DNA of 64,000 bases from Bradyrhizobium sp. WSM1417 (GTDB lineage Bacteria; Pseudomonadota; Alphaproteobacteria; Rhizobiales; Xanthobacteraceae), in assembly GCF_000515415.1 (NCBI RefSeq), contig NZ_KI911783.1, forward strand, positions 164,501 through 228,500. The letters are read 5' to 3'. Below are positions 54,112-62,724 of the stretch, piece by piece. Both the position numbers and the translations under genes were made by a program. The notes under the pieces are model-generated. The model was given only the letters and a program-made list of their open reading frames with translations, ran no database searches and had not been told where the DNA came from. How positions within the stretch are numbered: position 1 is the stretch's first letter; each line of letters begins with the position of its first letter.

Positions 54112-54255
54112 TCCCGCGCTCCCGTTCCCTTTATTCGCCTGGCCCTGACCTTGTGGCAGGACAAACGTCCCGCCATGACAGGGATCAAGTACCGGCCATG
54201 TTTGGGGGGTATTTTCCCGGGAACGGGCCACGGTTCAAGCTGAAAAGAACAGTGT

Positions 54256-55641
54256 TCAGCTATCCATCGCATTGAGCCGCTGCAGCCGCTCCTGCATGAC
54301 CTTCCTGAGATCATAGCCCGGGCGGCCGAAGCTCGTATTGCGGGTGGCGAGGAAATCGCGCTGGGTGCGACGGAGGTCGCTGGCCGAGCGCGATCCCGCC
54401 GATTTCAGCACGCGCTCATAGGTCTCGGCGATCTGGCGATCGAGCACGCCCAGCTGCGGATCGGCACAAATCACCTTCTCGACCTCGCGCTTCGCAGTGG
54501 CACAATCGAACGAGGGGCCATTGCCGGAATTCGCAGCGAGCGGCCGCAGCGGCTCGCCGCCGAATTTCGCAATCTCCGCGATCATAGCGCGGCGGCCGGC
54601 GGCGGCGTTGTCATTGCCGGGATCGAGCCGCAACGCGGTCTCGTAGTCGGCCAGCGCCTTCCTGCGTTCGCCCATCTTCTTGTAGAGCACGGCGCGGTTA
54701 TTGTAGGTCTGCGCGAAATTCGGATCGAGTTTCAGCGCGGCCTCGTAATCGTTCAGCGCCGCGCCAAGCTCGCCCTTGAGGTGGTAGGAGTCGCCGCGGT
54801 TGGTGAAGAAGTTCGGTCGCGGCGCCAGCCGCAGCGCCTGGTCGTAATCGGTAATCGCCTTGTCGTACTCGCCCATCGCGGCCAGCGACAGCCCGCGATT
54901 GTCGTAATATTCGGGCACCTTCGGATCGAGCCTGATCGCCTCGCCGTCGTCGGCAACCGCCTTGTCGAGCTGACCGAGCTTCTTGTAGGCGGCGCCACGA
55001 TTGGTGTAGCTGCGCGGCCGGTTCGGATCGAGGCGCAACGCCTCGCTGAGATCGCGGATCGCCTTCTCGTTGTCGCCGCCGAGATAATAGGTCACGCCGC
55101 GGTCTGACCAGGCCTGTGCATTGTCAGGCTTCAGCTTGATCGCCTGGTCGTAATCGGCAAGCGCGCGGTCGAGCCGGCGCTGGTTGGTGTAGACGACGCC
55201 GCGCAGCTCGTAAGATTCCGAATCCTGCGGATCGAGCTCGATGGCCTTGCTGAGGTCCGCCGCGGCGCGGTTGAGATCGCCGCCGGCCTCGCGGAGGAGA
55301 TCGCCGCGCAGGCGCCAGGCTTTTGCATTCTTGGCATCGAGCGCAATGGCGCGATCGATATCTCGCAGCGCCTGTGTGAGGCCGCCCGAGATCCGCGCAT
55401 TGGCGTCGGCGCGCACCAGCAATGCCGCGGCGCGATCGGAGGATGGATTTGAGGCCTGGTCAATGATGGCGCTGCAGGCCGGGATCAGCTCAGCCGGAGC
55501 GGCCTTGCTCCCCATCACGCAATCGACGCCGGCCGAGGTAGGGGCGACGAGAACGACGCTCATTGCCGCGCTGAGCAGGAGCGAGCGAAGCGAGATCTTG
55601 GCAAACGAGAATATTTGCGCGGAAGGATGCGTGCCGCACAT
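54256..55641 (-). CDS. exported TPR protein with LprI/DUF1311-like C-terminus
   Basis: The 461-residue product has a signal peptide (about 1-38, ending TSAG), then about eight TPR units (from about 85 to 355; repeated A..DYD.AI.LDP patterns). The C-terminal domain (about 370-460) has the LprI/DUF1311 pattern: FDCATAKREVEKVICADPQLGVLD, YERVL and RRTQRDFLATRN, ending FGRPGYDLRKVMQERLQRLN. LprI-like domains inhibit lysozyme or bind envelope ligands in other bacteria. Its neighbour at 55788-56546 is a shorter paralogue. Confidence 0.85.
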   Translation of the reverse strand: MCGTHPSAQIFSFAKISLRSLLLSAAMSVVLVAPTSAGVDCVMGSKAAPAELIPACSAIIDQASNPSSDRAAALLVRADANARISGGLTQALRDIDRAIALDAKNAKAWRLRGDLLREAGGDLNRAAADLSKAIELDPQDSESYELRGVVYTNQRRLDRALADYDQAIKLKPDNAQAWSDRGVTYYLGGDNEKAIRDLSEALRLDPNRPRSYTNRGAAYKKLGQLDKAVADDGEAIRLDPKVPEYYDNRGLSLAAMGEYDKAITDYDQALRLAPRPNFFTNRGDSYHLKGELGAALNDYEAALKLDPNFAQTYNNRAVLYKKMGERRKALADYETALRLDPGNDNAAAGRRAMIAEIAKFGGEPLRPLAANSGNGPSFDCATAKREVEKVICADPQLGVLDRQIAETYERVLKSAGSRSASDLRRTQRDFLATRNTSFGRPGYDLRKVMQERLQRLNAMDS

Positions 55642-55787
55642 GGCAGAGGGCTCCGGGACATCAGGCTTTCACCATTGTCGCGGCGGGGACGCGATGGGTT
55701 CAAAATTGAGCCAGTCAGGGGCGCGCCAGCGCCCTTCTCACGAGAAGTCGTCATGCCCGGGCCTGAGGTTGCGGAGGCCCTAAAGCT

Positions 55788-56546
55788 TCAATACCCGTCC
55801 ACCCCGTTGAGCCGCTGCAGCCGCTCCTGCATTGCCTTCTTCAAATCGTACCCCGGCCGGCCGAAACCGGCGTTGCGGCGGGCGATGAAATCGTCCTGCT
55901 CGCGCTGAAGCGCCTTCGCTTCGCCTGCATTGCGGGCTTCGCGCAACACGCGCGCGTTGGCGGCAAAGACCTCACGGTCGAGATCAGCGAGCTCGCGGTT
56001 GGCGCAGATCGCCTTCTCGACGGGACGGCGGGCACCCTTGCAAATGAAGCTGGGCTTGCCCGCGACCGCCATCTGCGCGCCGATCCGCTCGATCTCGCGC
56101 GCCATCGCCTTGTGGTTGACCTTGGCCTTCTCGTGGTTCGGATCGATCTTCAATGCCGCGCCGAAGTCCTGCACCGCCTTGGGCTTGTCACCCTTCCTCA
56201 GCCAGAGTTCGCCCCGCGCGTTGAAGATATCGGCGAGACCGGAATCGAGCTCCAGGGCGCGGCTGTCGTCAGCGATTGCGCGGTCGACCTGATCATGCCG
56301 GGCAAACAGCGCGCCGCGCGCGATCAGCGCCTTGATCAGGTCGGCCTTCGCCGTCTTCTCATTGTCGATCACGGCGGCGCAGGCCGTGACGGCCTTGTCA
56401 ATATCGTCGGCCGCGGCAGCCGCGAGGCACGGCGCGATGTCGACCTGCGGGACCGCGGGCGGTTCGCCGCCGGTCGCGGCATGAGCCACGACGAACGAGA
56501 GCGCGAAGAGCACCCCGGCGCCGGACCATTGAATGAGGAAACGCAT
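55788..56546 (-). CDS. exported TPR protein with LprI/DUF1311-like C-terminus (shorter paralogue)
   Basis: The 252-residue product has an export leader (about 1-25, ending VVAHA), two to three TPR-like units (GALFARHDQVDRAIADDSRALELD, LRKGDKPKAVQDFGAALKIDP) and the same C-terminal domain: FICKGARRPVEKAICANRELADLD, LQREQDDFIARRN and FGRPGYDLKKAMQERLQRLN. It shares nearly identical C-terminal residues with the larger protein downstream, so the two arose by tandem duplication with a changed number of TPRs. An in-frame TTG at 56564 is an alternative start. Confidence 0.83.
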   Translation of the reverse strand: MRFLIQWSGAGVLFALSFVVAHAATGGEPPAVPQVDIAPCLAAAAADDIDKAVTACAAVIDNEKTAKADLIKALIARGALFARHDQVDRAIADDSRALELDSGLADIFNARGELWLRKGDKPKAVQDFGAALKIDPNHEKAKVNHKAMAREIERIGAQMAVAGKPSFICKGARRPVEKAICANRELADLDREVFAANARVLREARNAGEAKALQREQDDFIARRNAGFGRPGYDLKKAMQERLQRLNGVDGY

Positions 56547-56687
56547 GCTCGTCACAGTCGGCAAATCTTGGGTTTCAATCTTGAGTTAAGGTCCGGGTTG
56601 AGGCCTTGCCTTGGGGCTGCACTATCCATCATACGGCCGGATTGGTGCTAGCTTGTGGCGCCGCTCAAATCGGTTTCGGGGATCAAC

Positions 56688-58232
56688 GTGTCGACATTCG
56701 AATGGATCATCGTGCTTCTGCTCGGCGCCGTTGGATTATCGGCGCTGGCGCGGCGGATCAAGGTCCCCTATCCGACCTTTCTCGCGATCGGGGGTGCGCT
56801 GATCGCCTTTGTGCCGTCGAGCCCGTCCTGGACGCTGGAGCCCGACCTGGCACTGGCTCTTTTTGTCGCACCGGTCCTGCTCGATGCCGCCTTCGACACC
56901 TCGCTGCGCGATCTCCGCAACAATTGGGTTCCGGTCTCCACCCTGGTCGTCGCCGCCGTCGGCCTGACCACGGCCGCTGTGGCCTACGTCGCGCATCGGC
57001 TGATGCCTGACATGCCCTGGGCCGCCGCGGTTGCACTCGGCGCCATCGTGGCCCCGCCGGACGCGGCCGCCGCAGTCGCGATCCTGAGCCAGGTCAAGCT
57101 GCCTCACCGCATGGTCAAGGTCCTTGAGGGCGAGAGCCTGCTCAACGACGCGACCGCGCTGTTGATCTATCGCATCGCGGTCGGAGCGGTTGCCACCGAG
57201 CATCTGGCATGGAGCCAGGTCGCGCCGACCATGGCGCTGGCCCTGGTCGGCAGCGTCGTGGCCGGCTATCTCGCCGCGAGAGTCATGCCACTGGTGATCG
57301 TGCGGATCACGGAGGCTCCAAGTTCGATCATCATGCAATTCGCCACCACCTTCATGGTCTGGATCGGCGCTGAACATCTCGGCCTCTCTGGCATCCTCAC
57401 CATCGTCGTGTACGCCATCACGATGGCACGCGCTGCACCCGCCCGTATGCCGGCGCGGCTGCGGGTGCCGTCCTACGCGGTGTGGGAGACGATGGTGTTC
57501 GTGCTCAACGTGCTTGCCTTCATGCTGATCGGCATGCAGATGCGGCCGATCTGGACACGGCTCGACGCGGACGTACGCTGGGAATATTGCCTGGCCGCCG
57601 CCTGGATCCTGCTCACCGTGGTCTTGGTTCGGCTGCTCTGGGTCACGTTCTACCGCACGACGCTGCGCACGCTGGTGGCGCATGGGATCTACCATCCCAA
57701 GGATCCGAGGCAGGTCGCCTCGGCCAAGGGCGGCCTCATCATCTCCTGGTGCGGCATGCGCGGCCTCGTCACGCTCGCCACCGCCTTTGCCCTGCCAGAG
57801 AGCTTTCCGCATCGTGACTTCATCGTCTTCTCGGCGTTTGCGGTCGTGCTCGGCACGCTGGTCATTCAGGGCCTGACGTTGCGGCCGCTGATCCTGGCGT
57901 TCGGCCTCAAGGACGACGATCCCGTCGGCATCGAGGTCGCGCGTGCCCGCGCCGTCGCCTATCGCGCGGCGCTCGACGCGATCGAGGACGATCCGTCGGA
58001 GGAAGCGGAAATCCTGCGGCTCGAATATCGCGCCATCCTGATGCAGGCCGACGACGATCCCCATGGCGGCATCACCAACGGCGAACTGCCCGCCGACCCG
58101 CTGCGCCGCCGTGGCATCGCGGCCGCGCGAAAGTCGATCTTCGACCTCCGCGCCAAGGAAGTGATCGGCGACGATGCGTTTCATCGGATCGAGGAAGAGC
58201 TCGATCGCGCAGAATTGAGCGCGGGGGGTTAA
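56688..58232 (+). CDS. CPA1-family Na+/H+ antiporter
   Basis: The 514-residue protein has about 12 membrane helices and CPA1 motifs: ALGAIVAPPDAAAAVAIL in the transport core (Asp-containing), EGESLLNDATALLIYR (the ND pair) and SWCGMRGLVTLATAFALP (the R-containing helix). The C-terminal about 100 residues (from about 415) are a cytosolic regulatory domain. It exchanges cations for protons at the inner membrane. I choose GTG at 56688 over GTG at 56655 since GGGGA precedes it and the first helix then begins at once. Confidence 0.88.
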   Translation: MSTFEWIIVLLLGAVGLSALARRIKVPYPTFLAIGGALIAFVPSSPSWTLEPDLALALFVAPVLLDAAFDTSLRDLRNNWVPVSTLVVAAVGLTTAAVAYVAHRLMPDMPWAAAVALGAIVAPPDAAAAVAILSQVKLPHRMVKVLEGESLLNDATALLIYRIAVGAVATEHLAWSQVAPTMALALVGSVVAGYLAARVMPLVIVRITEAPSSIIMQFATTFMVWIGAEHLGLSGILTIVVYAITMARAAPARMPARLRVPSYAVWETMVFVLNVLAFMLIGMQMRPIWTRLDADVRWEYCLAAAWILLTVVLVRLLWVTFYRTTLRTLVAHGIYHPKDPRQVASAKGGLIISWCGMRGLVTLATAFALPESFPHRDFIVFSAFAVVLGTLVIQGLTLRPLILAFGLKDDDPVGIEVARARAVAYRAALDAIEDDPSEEAEILRLEYRAILMQADDDPHGGITNGELPADPLRRRGIAAARKSIFDLRAKEVIGDDAFHRIEEELDRAELSAGG

Positions 58233-58310
58233 ATCCCCATCCTCGACAAGTGCCCCTGCACAGGTGGCTAGGGGCTTGAACCAAACGCCGCCTCTCCAGA
58301 CTCATCCCTC

Positions 58311-59081
58311 ATGACGACCCTGATCGACGACCGTCGTGTGCGCGCGCGAGATGCGTCGCCCGCACGATATTTCTATCTCCACATGGCACTGGCCTGCGCG
58401 GCCACCGCCTTTCTCGGCTTCGCACCGACCTATTTTGTACCGCTCGCCAACCGGACGTTGTCCGCAAGCCCCGTCATTCATTTCCACGGTCTGTTGTTCT
58501 TCACGTGGTCTCTCTATTTCGTGATCCAGACCTGGCTCGCCGCCTCAGGCCGCGTGGTCAATCACCGTGCGCTCGGCATCGCCGGCGTTTCGCTCGCGAC
58601 CGCGATGACGATCTTCGGCTTCCTCGCCTCCGTCCATGTGATGCAGCATTCCGCGGCGCTCGGCCAGAAAGAGGCAGGCATTGCCTTCTCGATCGTGCCG
58701 ATGAGCGGGATCGCGTTCTTCGCTGGTGTATTCGTGCTCGCGATCATGAACACGCGAAAGCCGGAGATTCACAAGCGCCTGATGCTGCTCGCCGCGGTCT
58801 CGATCCTCGATGCGGCGATCGCGCGCTGGTTTCTCACCTTCCTCGCGCCTCCGGGACCGCCCGGGCCGCCGCCGGTGCCCGTCACCATCGCACCCGCGAT
58901 GGTCGCCTCGCTGCTGCTCGTCGTCGCCATGGTACGCGACTGGCGCACCGAGGGCCGCGTGCATCCGGTCTACATCACCGGCACGCTCGCGATGCTGACG
59001 GTGAAGGTGCTGAACTGGCCGGTCAGCGAGACTGCGGCGTGGCATTCGTTTGCCGGCGGGATTCTGGCGCTGGCGCAGTGA
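58311..59081 (+). CDS. integral membrane protein, seven helices, unknown function
   Basis: The 256-residue product has about seven hydrophobic helices. Conserved-looking polar sites are HFHG (SPVIHFHGLLFFTW), the H-K-R motif in KPEIHKRLML, and a His in VHPVYITG. Such paired His residues suggest possible heme or metal binding, but I recognise no named family. A Pro-rich loop (APPGPPGPPPVPV) lies before the sixth helix. A 140-base inverted-repeat element begins two bases after its stop codon. Confidence 0.78.
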   Translation: MTTLIDDRRVRARDASPARYFYLHMALACAATAFLGFAPTYFVPLANRTLSASPVIHFHGLLFFTWSLYFVIQTWLAASGRVVNHRALGIAGVSLATAMTIFGFLASVHVMQHSAALGQKEAGIAFSIVPMSGIAFFAGVFVLAIMNTRKPEIHKRLMLLAAVSILDAAIARWFLTFLAPPGPPGPPPVPVTIAPAMVASLLLVVAMVRDWRTEGRVHPVYITGTLAMLTVKVLNWPVSETAAWHSFAGGILALAQ

Positions 59082-59082
59082 T

Positions 59083-59222
59083 GTCGTCCTGGCGAAAGCC
59101 AGGACCCATTACCCCGAATGCCTGTTGTTGAAGAAAGCTGGAGCCATCAGCCTTCGCCGAACTTCTCCCTGTGGTTATGGGTCCTGGATCAGCACTCGCT
59201 ACGCTCGCTTGTCCAGGACGAC
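59083..59222. repeat. intergenic inverted-repeat element
   Basis: A 140-base element bounded by perfect 10-base inverted ends, GTCGTCCTGG (59083-59092) and CCAGGACGAC (59213-59222), each with an inner arm (GCGAAAGCCAGGACCCAT near the left end; ATGGGTCCTGG near 59178). It sits between converging genes. The ends have the form seen in Bradyrhizobium-type intergenic elements. Confidence 0.72.
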
Positions 59223-59242
59223 GGCGGAATATGGAGGGGCGC

Positions 59243-60049
59243 CTACGCCCCCGCCTTGCATGTGATCCCGCCGTCCACCACGAGCTCGATCCCCGTCACG
59301 TATTTCGCTTCGTCCGAGGCCAGGAACAGCGCGGCGTTGGCGACGTCGAAGGCGTCGCCCATGTGGCCCATCGGCACTTGCGCATCGCGCGCGCGCCACA
59401 TCGCTTCGACGTCGCCCTTGGCATAGCTGTTCGCAAGACCTGCGGAATGTTCCACCATCGGCGTCTTCATCAGGCCGGGCAGGATCGCGTTGACGCGGAC
59501 ATGGTGGCGCGCAAACTCGATCGCGGTGGTGCGGGTCATCTGGTTCATCGCCGCCTTCGAGGTGCCGTAAGTGACGTAGGAGATACCCATGTGGCGGATC
59601 GAGGCGATCGAGGAGATGTTGATGATGGAGCCCCCACCCTGCTTCACCATCACGGGGATGACGTGCTTCATGGCGAAATAGGCGCTCTTGAGGTTGACGC
59701 TGAAGACGCGGTCCCAGCTCTCCTCGGTCACCTCGACAACGCTGCCCATCTCGGCGATGCCGACATTGTTGTCGAGCACGTCGATGCGGCCGTAGGCCTT
59801 CAGGCACGCCGCGACCATCGCCTCGACCTCGCGCGCACGCGAGACGTCGGCCGTAAACGCGCTCGCCTTACCGCCTTCGTCCGTGATGATCTTCACGGTC
59901 TCCTCGGCCGCCGCGCCGTTGCGATCGACGCAAAACACCTGCGCGCCCTCACGCGCAAAGGTGACCGCGGTGGCCTTGCCGTTGCCCCAACCCGGCCCGA
60001 TCGAGCCGGCGCCCACCACCATTGCAACCTTGCCCTTAAGCCGGTCCAT
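59243..60049 (-). CDS. short-chain dehydrogenase/reductase (SDR)
   Basis: The 268-residue enzyme is a classical SDR: the cofactor loop GAGSIGPGWGNG (about 13-24), NNVGIAE where most have NNAG, the catalytic Ser in NISSIASI, and Tyr-x-x-x-Lys in YGTSKAA. The C-terminal GIELVVDGG closes the family pattern. It would oxidise or reduce an alcohol or ketone with NAD(P). It is separated by 24 bases from the DUF1850 gene of the TRAP unit but encoded upstream on the same strand region; functional linkage is uncertain. Confidence 0.88.
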   Translation of the reverse strand: MDRLKGKVAMVVGAGSIGPGWGNGKATAVTFAREGAQVFCVDRNGAAAEETVKIITDEGGKASAFTADVSRAREVEAMVAACLKAYGRIDVLDNNVGIAEMGSVVEVTEESWDRVFSVNLKSAYFAMKHVIPVMVKQGGGSIINISSIASIRHMGISYVTYGTSKAAMNQMTRTTAIEFARHHVRVNAILPGLMKTPMVEHSAGLANSYAKGDVEAMWRARDAQVPMGHMGDAFDVANAALFLASDEAKYVTGIELVVDGGITCKAGA

Positions 60050-60072
60050 CGCGTTTCTCCCGTGTTGTTGTT

Positions 60073-60456
60073 TTAGTAGCCCGGATCGTTGCAGACCTTC
60101 ATGGTGGTGACGCTAGCACCAATGGGATGACCGACAATCTCGGACAACGTCCGGCACTTGCCGTCATGGCATAGCCGCCATTCACCAGCCGCGCCCGAAT
60201 TGCCAAGCACGACCTCCGGCATCGGCGCGCGCGCGGGCCTCCATTGAAACCAGCCGTCGACCAGGCGCGCCTCGGGCGGCGGCTCCATGCCGGGGCCGGT
60301 GCCCTTGACGCGTGCCTGCGTCAGTTCGAGCCCGGCGGGGGTGACGCGCCAGTCTTCCTGCCAGTCGACCTTCGCGATCGAATGCGTCCACACCAGCGTG
60401 AATGCGGACAGCGCCAGCGCCTTCACGCCTGAGGCTGTGACGAAGCAGAGGCTCAC
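60073..60456 (-). CDS. DUF1850 domain-containing protein (TRAP-associated)
   Basis: The 127-residue product has an N-terminal hydrophobic region and the DUF1850 motifs: LVWTHSIAKVDWQEDWRVTPAGLELTQARVKGTGPGMEPP and WRLCHDGKCRTL, with paired Cys, near the end. DUF1850 proteins are regular companions of TAXI-type TRAP permeases. The start is GTG at 60456, overlapping the permease stop by four bases (GTGA), so it is coupled to it. Confidence 0.87.
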   Translation of the reverse strand: MSLCFVTASGVKALALSAFTLVWTHSIAKVDWQEDWRVTPAGLELTQARVKGTGPGMEPPPEARLVDGWFQWRPARAPMPEVVLGNSGAAGEWRLCHDGKCRTLSEIVGHPIGASVTTMKVCNDPGY

Positions 60457-62564
60457 ACCGCCTCGACCGACGCCGGCGGACGCCGCCGCCACTGCCACAG
60501 CACGATTGCCGCAGCGAGCAGGAAGCCCGCGGTGTCGCTGAACGGGAAGTCTCCGAGCAGGCACAGCGCGGCACCGAGCGCGACCAAACGTTCGAGGAAT
60601 GTCAGGCGCGCGAACAGGAAGCCGATCGCGACCATGCCGAACAGCGCGATCGCCACCAGCGCCTTGAGAGTCGCCAGCGCCACCGCGCCGTAGAAGCCGA
60701 GCTTGGCCGCCATGGGATCGCCCGCCTGCAGCATCAGCGCCGGCGAATAGACGAATATGAAGGGGATGACGTAGCCGGCGAGCGCGATGCGCATCGCCTC
60801 CCAGCCGATCTTGTCCGGATTCTCCTTCGCGATCGGTGCTGCGGCTAACGCTGCCAGCGCGACCGGCGGCGAGAGGTCGGCCATGATGCCGTAATAGAAC
60901 GCGAACATGTGGCTCGCGATCAAGGGCACGCCGAGTTTGGCCAGCGCAGGCGCCGCGAGCGCTGCCGTGATGATGTAGGTCGGGATGGTCGGGATGCCGG
61001 TGCCGAGCAGGATCGACAGCAGCATGGTCATGATCAGCGCCAGGAACAGGCTCTTCTCGCCGAGGCCGATCACCCAGCCGCCGAAGATGGTGCCGACCCC
61101 GGTCTGCGACATCATGCCGATGATGACGCCGACGATGGCGCAGGCCATGCCGACGGTGATGGCGGATTTCGCGCTTTCGGCCAGCGCATCGCGGCAGGCG
61201 CGCAGGGCGGAAAATCCGCCGCGCACGAACGCAGTGATCACGATCAACGCGACGACGACGCAGGCGACCGGCACGATCTGGAGACCATCGCGCGAGAGCG
61301 CGGCGACGACGAGAGCGAGCCCGATCCAGAAGATATAGCGGATCGCCATCGAAGACGCGCCTGTCGTGATGGCGGTGCCAAGGATCAGCCCCACTGTGAG
61401 CGCGAGACCCATGCTCCCGGCGTAGAGCGGCGTAAAGCCTTCGAACAGCATGTAGACGAGGGCTGCGAGCGGCAGCACGAGGTACCAACCCTTCACCAGC
61501 GCCTTCCAGGCGCTCGGGGTCTCCGACTTTTTCATGCCGGTGAGCCCGTGCTTGCCGGCTTCCAGATGCACCATCCAGAAGGCGGAGGCGAAATAGAGCA
61601 TCGCGGGAATCGCGGCCGCTTTCACGATCTCCGAATATTGGACGCCGAGCGTCTCCGCCATGATGAAGGCAACCGCGCCCATCACCGGCGGCATGATCTG
61701 TCCGCCCATCGAGGCTGTCGCCTCGACGCCGGCCGCGAATGCGCGGCGATAGCCGAACCTGATCATCAGCGGAATCGTGAATTGGCCGACGGTGACGACG
61801 TTGGCGACGCCGGAGCCGGAGATCGTGCCCATCATGCCCGAGGCGAACACCGCCACCTTGGCCGGGCCGCCACGGGTCCTGCCGAATAATCCAAGGGAAA
61901 CGTCGGTGAAGAGCTGGATCATGCCGGCGCGCTCCAGGAACGAGCCGAACAGGATGAACAGGAAGATGTAGGTCGCCGAGACGTAGATCGGCACGCCGTA
62001 AAAACCTTCGGTGCCGAACGACAGATGCGTGACGATCTGGTCGAAATCATAGCCGCGATGGTTGAGCGGTGACGGCAGATACTGGCCGAAGAACCAGTAG
62101 ACGAGGCAGGCGCCGCACATCAGCGGGAGCGCGGCGCCCATCAGCCGCCGCGTGCCCTCGAAGATCAGGACGGCGAGCAGCGTGCCGACCACGAGATCGA
62201 GGCGCGTCGGATCGCCGTCACGTGCGATAAGATCCGCATAGAAGATCCATTGATAAAGCCCGCACAGAAAGCCCGCGCCGCCGATCAGCCAGCCGATCGC
62301 GCGGCCGAAATCGCTTTTGGCGGTGAAGTTGCCGATCAGACCGAAGGTGAGGAGAATGAGGAAGCCGACATGGACGCCGCGCACCACCTGGCTCGGCAGA
62401 TAGTTGAAAGCCGCGACATAAAGCTGGAACGTCGCGAAGGCGATGCCGATCCAGTAGGCGAGCGTGCCCCACCAGCCCGGGCCGAAGCCTTCCGGAAAAC
62501 CGTGCTCGAAATTGTCGAACTCGACCTTGATGGGCTCTTGAGCGCCCTCTGCCTTCTCCAGCAT
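60453..62564 (-). CDS. TRAP transporter permease, fused TAXI type
   Basis: The 703-residue inner-membrane protein is a fused small plus large TRAP permease (DctQ- and DctM-like) with about 16 helices. Typical motifs are GVANVVTVGQFTIPLMIRFGYRRAFAAGVEATAS, GGQIMPPVMGAVAFIMAE and GTGIPTIPTYIITAALAAPAL. TAXI-type TRAP systems use a proton or sodium gradient to import organic acids. It is followed by DUF1850 and preceded, across a repeat element, by the TAXI receptor gene. Confidence 0.93.
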   Translation of the reverse strand: MLEKAEGAQEPIKVEFDNFEHGFPEGFGPGWWGTLAYWIGIAFATFQLYVAAFNYLPSQVVRGVHVGFLILLTFGLIGNFTAKSDFGRAIGWLIGGAGFLCGLYQWIFYADLIARDGDPTRLDLVVGTLLAVLIFEGTRRLMGAALPLMCGACLVYWFFGQYLPSPLNHRGYDFDQIVTHLSFGTEGFYGVPIYVSATYIFLFILFGSFLERAGMIQLFTDVSLGLFGRTRGGPAKVAVFASGMMGTISGSGVANVVTVGQFTIPLMIRFGYRRAFAAGVEATASMGGQIMPPVMGAVAFIMAETLGVQYSEIVKAAAIPAMLYFASAFWMVHLEAGKHGLTGMKKSETPSAWKALVKGWYLVLPLAALVYMLFEGFTPLYAGSMGLALTVGLILGTAITTGASSMAIRYIFWIGLALVVAALSRDGLQIVPVACVVVALIVITAFVRGGFSALRACRDALAESAKSAITVGMACAIVGVIIGMMSQTGVGTIFGGWVIGLGEKSLFLALIMTMLLSILLGTGIPTIPTYIITAALAAPALAKLGVPLIASHMFAFYYGIMADLSPPVALAALAAAPIAKENPDKIGWEAMRIALAGYVIPFIFVYSPALMLQAGDPMAAKLGFYGAVALATLKALVAIALFGMVAIGFLFARLTFLERLVALGAALCLLGDFPFSDTAGFLLAAAIVLWQWRRRPPASVEAV

Positions 62565-62619
62565 TTCAACCCATCCCCAATCGTCGAGCGCTTATAGCAT
62601 TGGCACGGTCCATCCGCGC

Positions 62620-62706
62620 CGTCATGCCCGGGCTTGACCCGGGCATCCACGATCTTTCTCGCTTGGCCTTGGAACGTGGATGGCCGGGACAAGCCCGGCC
62701 ATGACG
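62620..62706. repeat. intergenic inverted-repeat element
   Basis: An 87-base element with inverted ends CGTCATG (62620-62626) and CATGACG (62700-62706) and a nested GCCCGGGC-containing stem on the left (CCCGGGCTTGACCCGGGC). It lies between the TAXI receptor and permease genes, inside what would otherwise be one operon. Confidence 0.75.
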
Positions 62707-62724
62707 TCCGATAACGAAAGCTGA

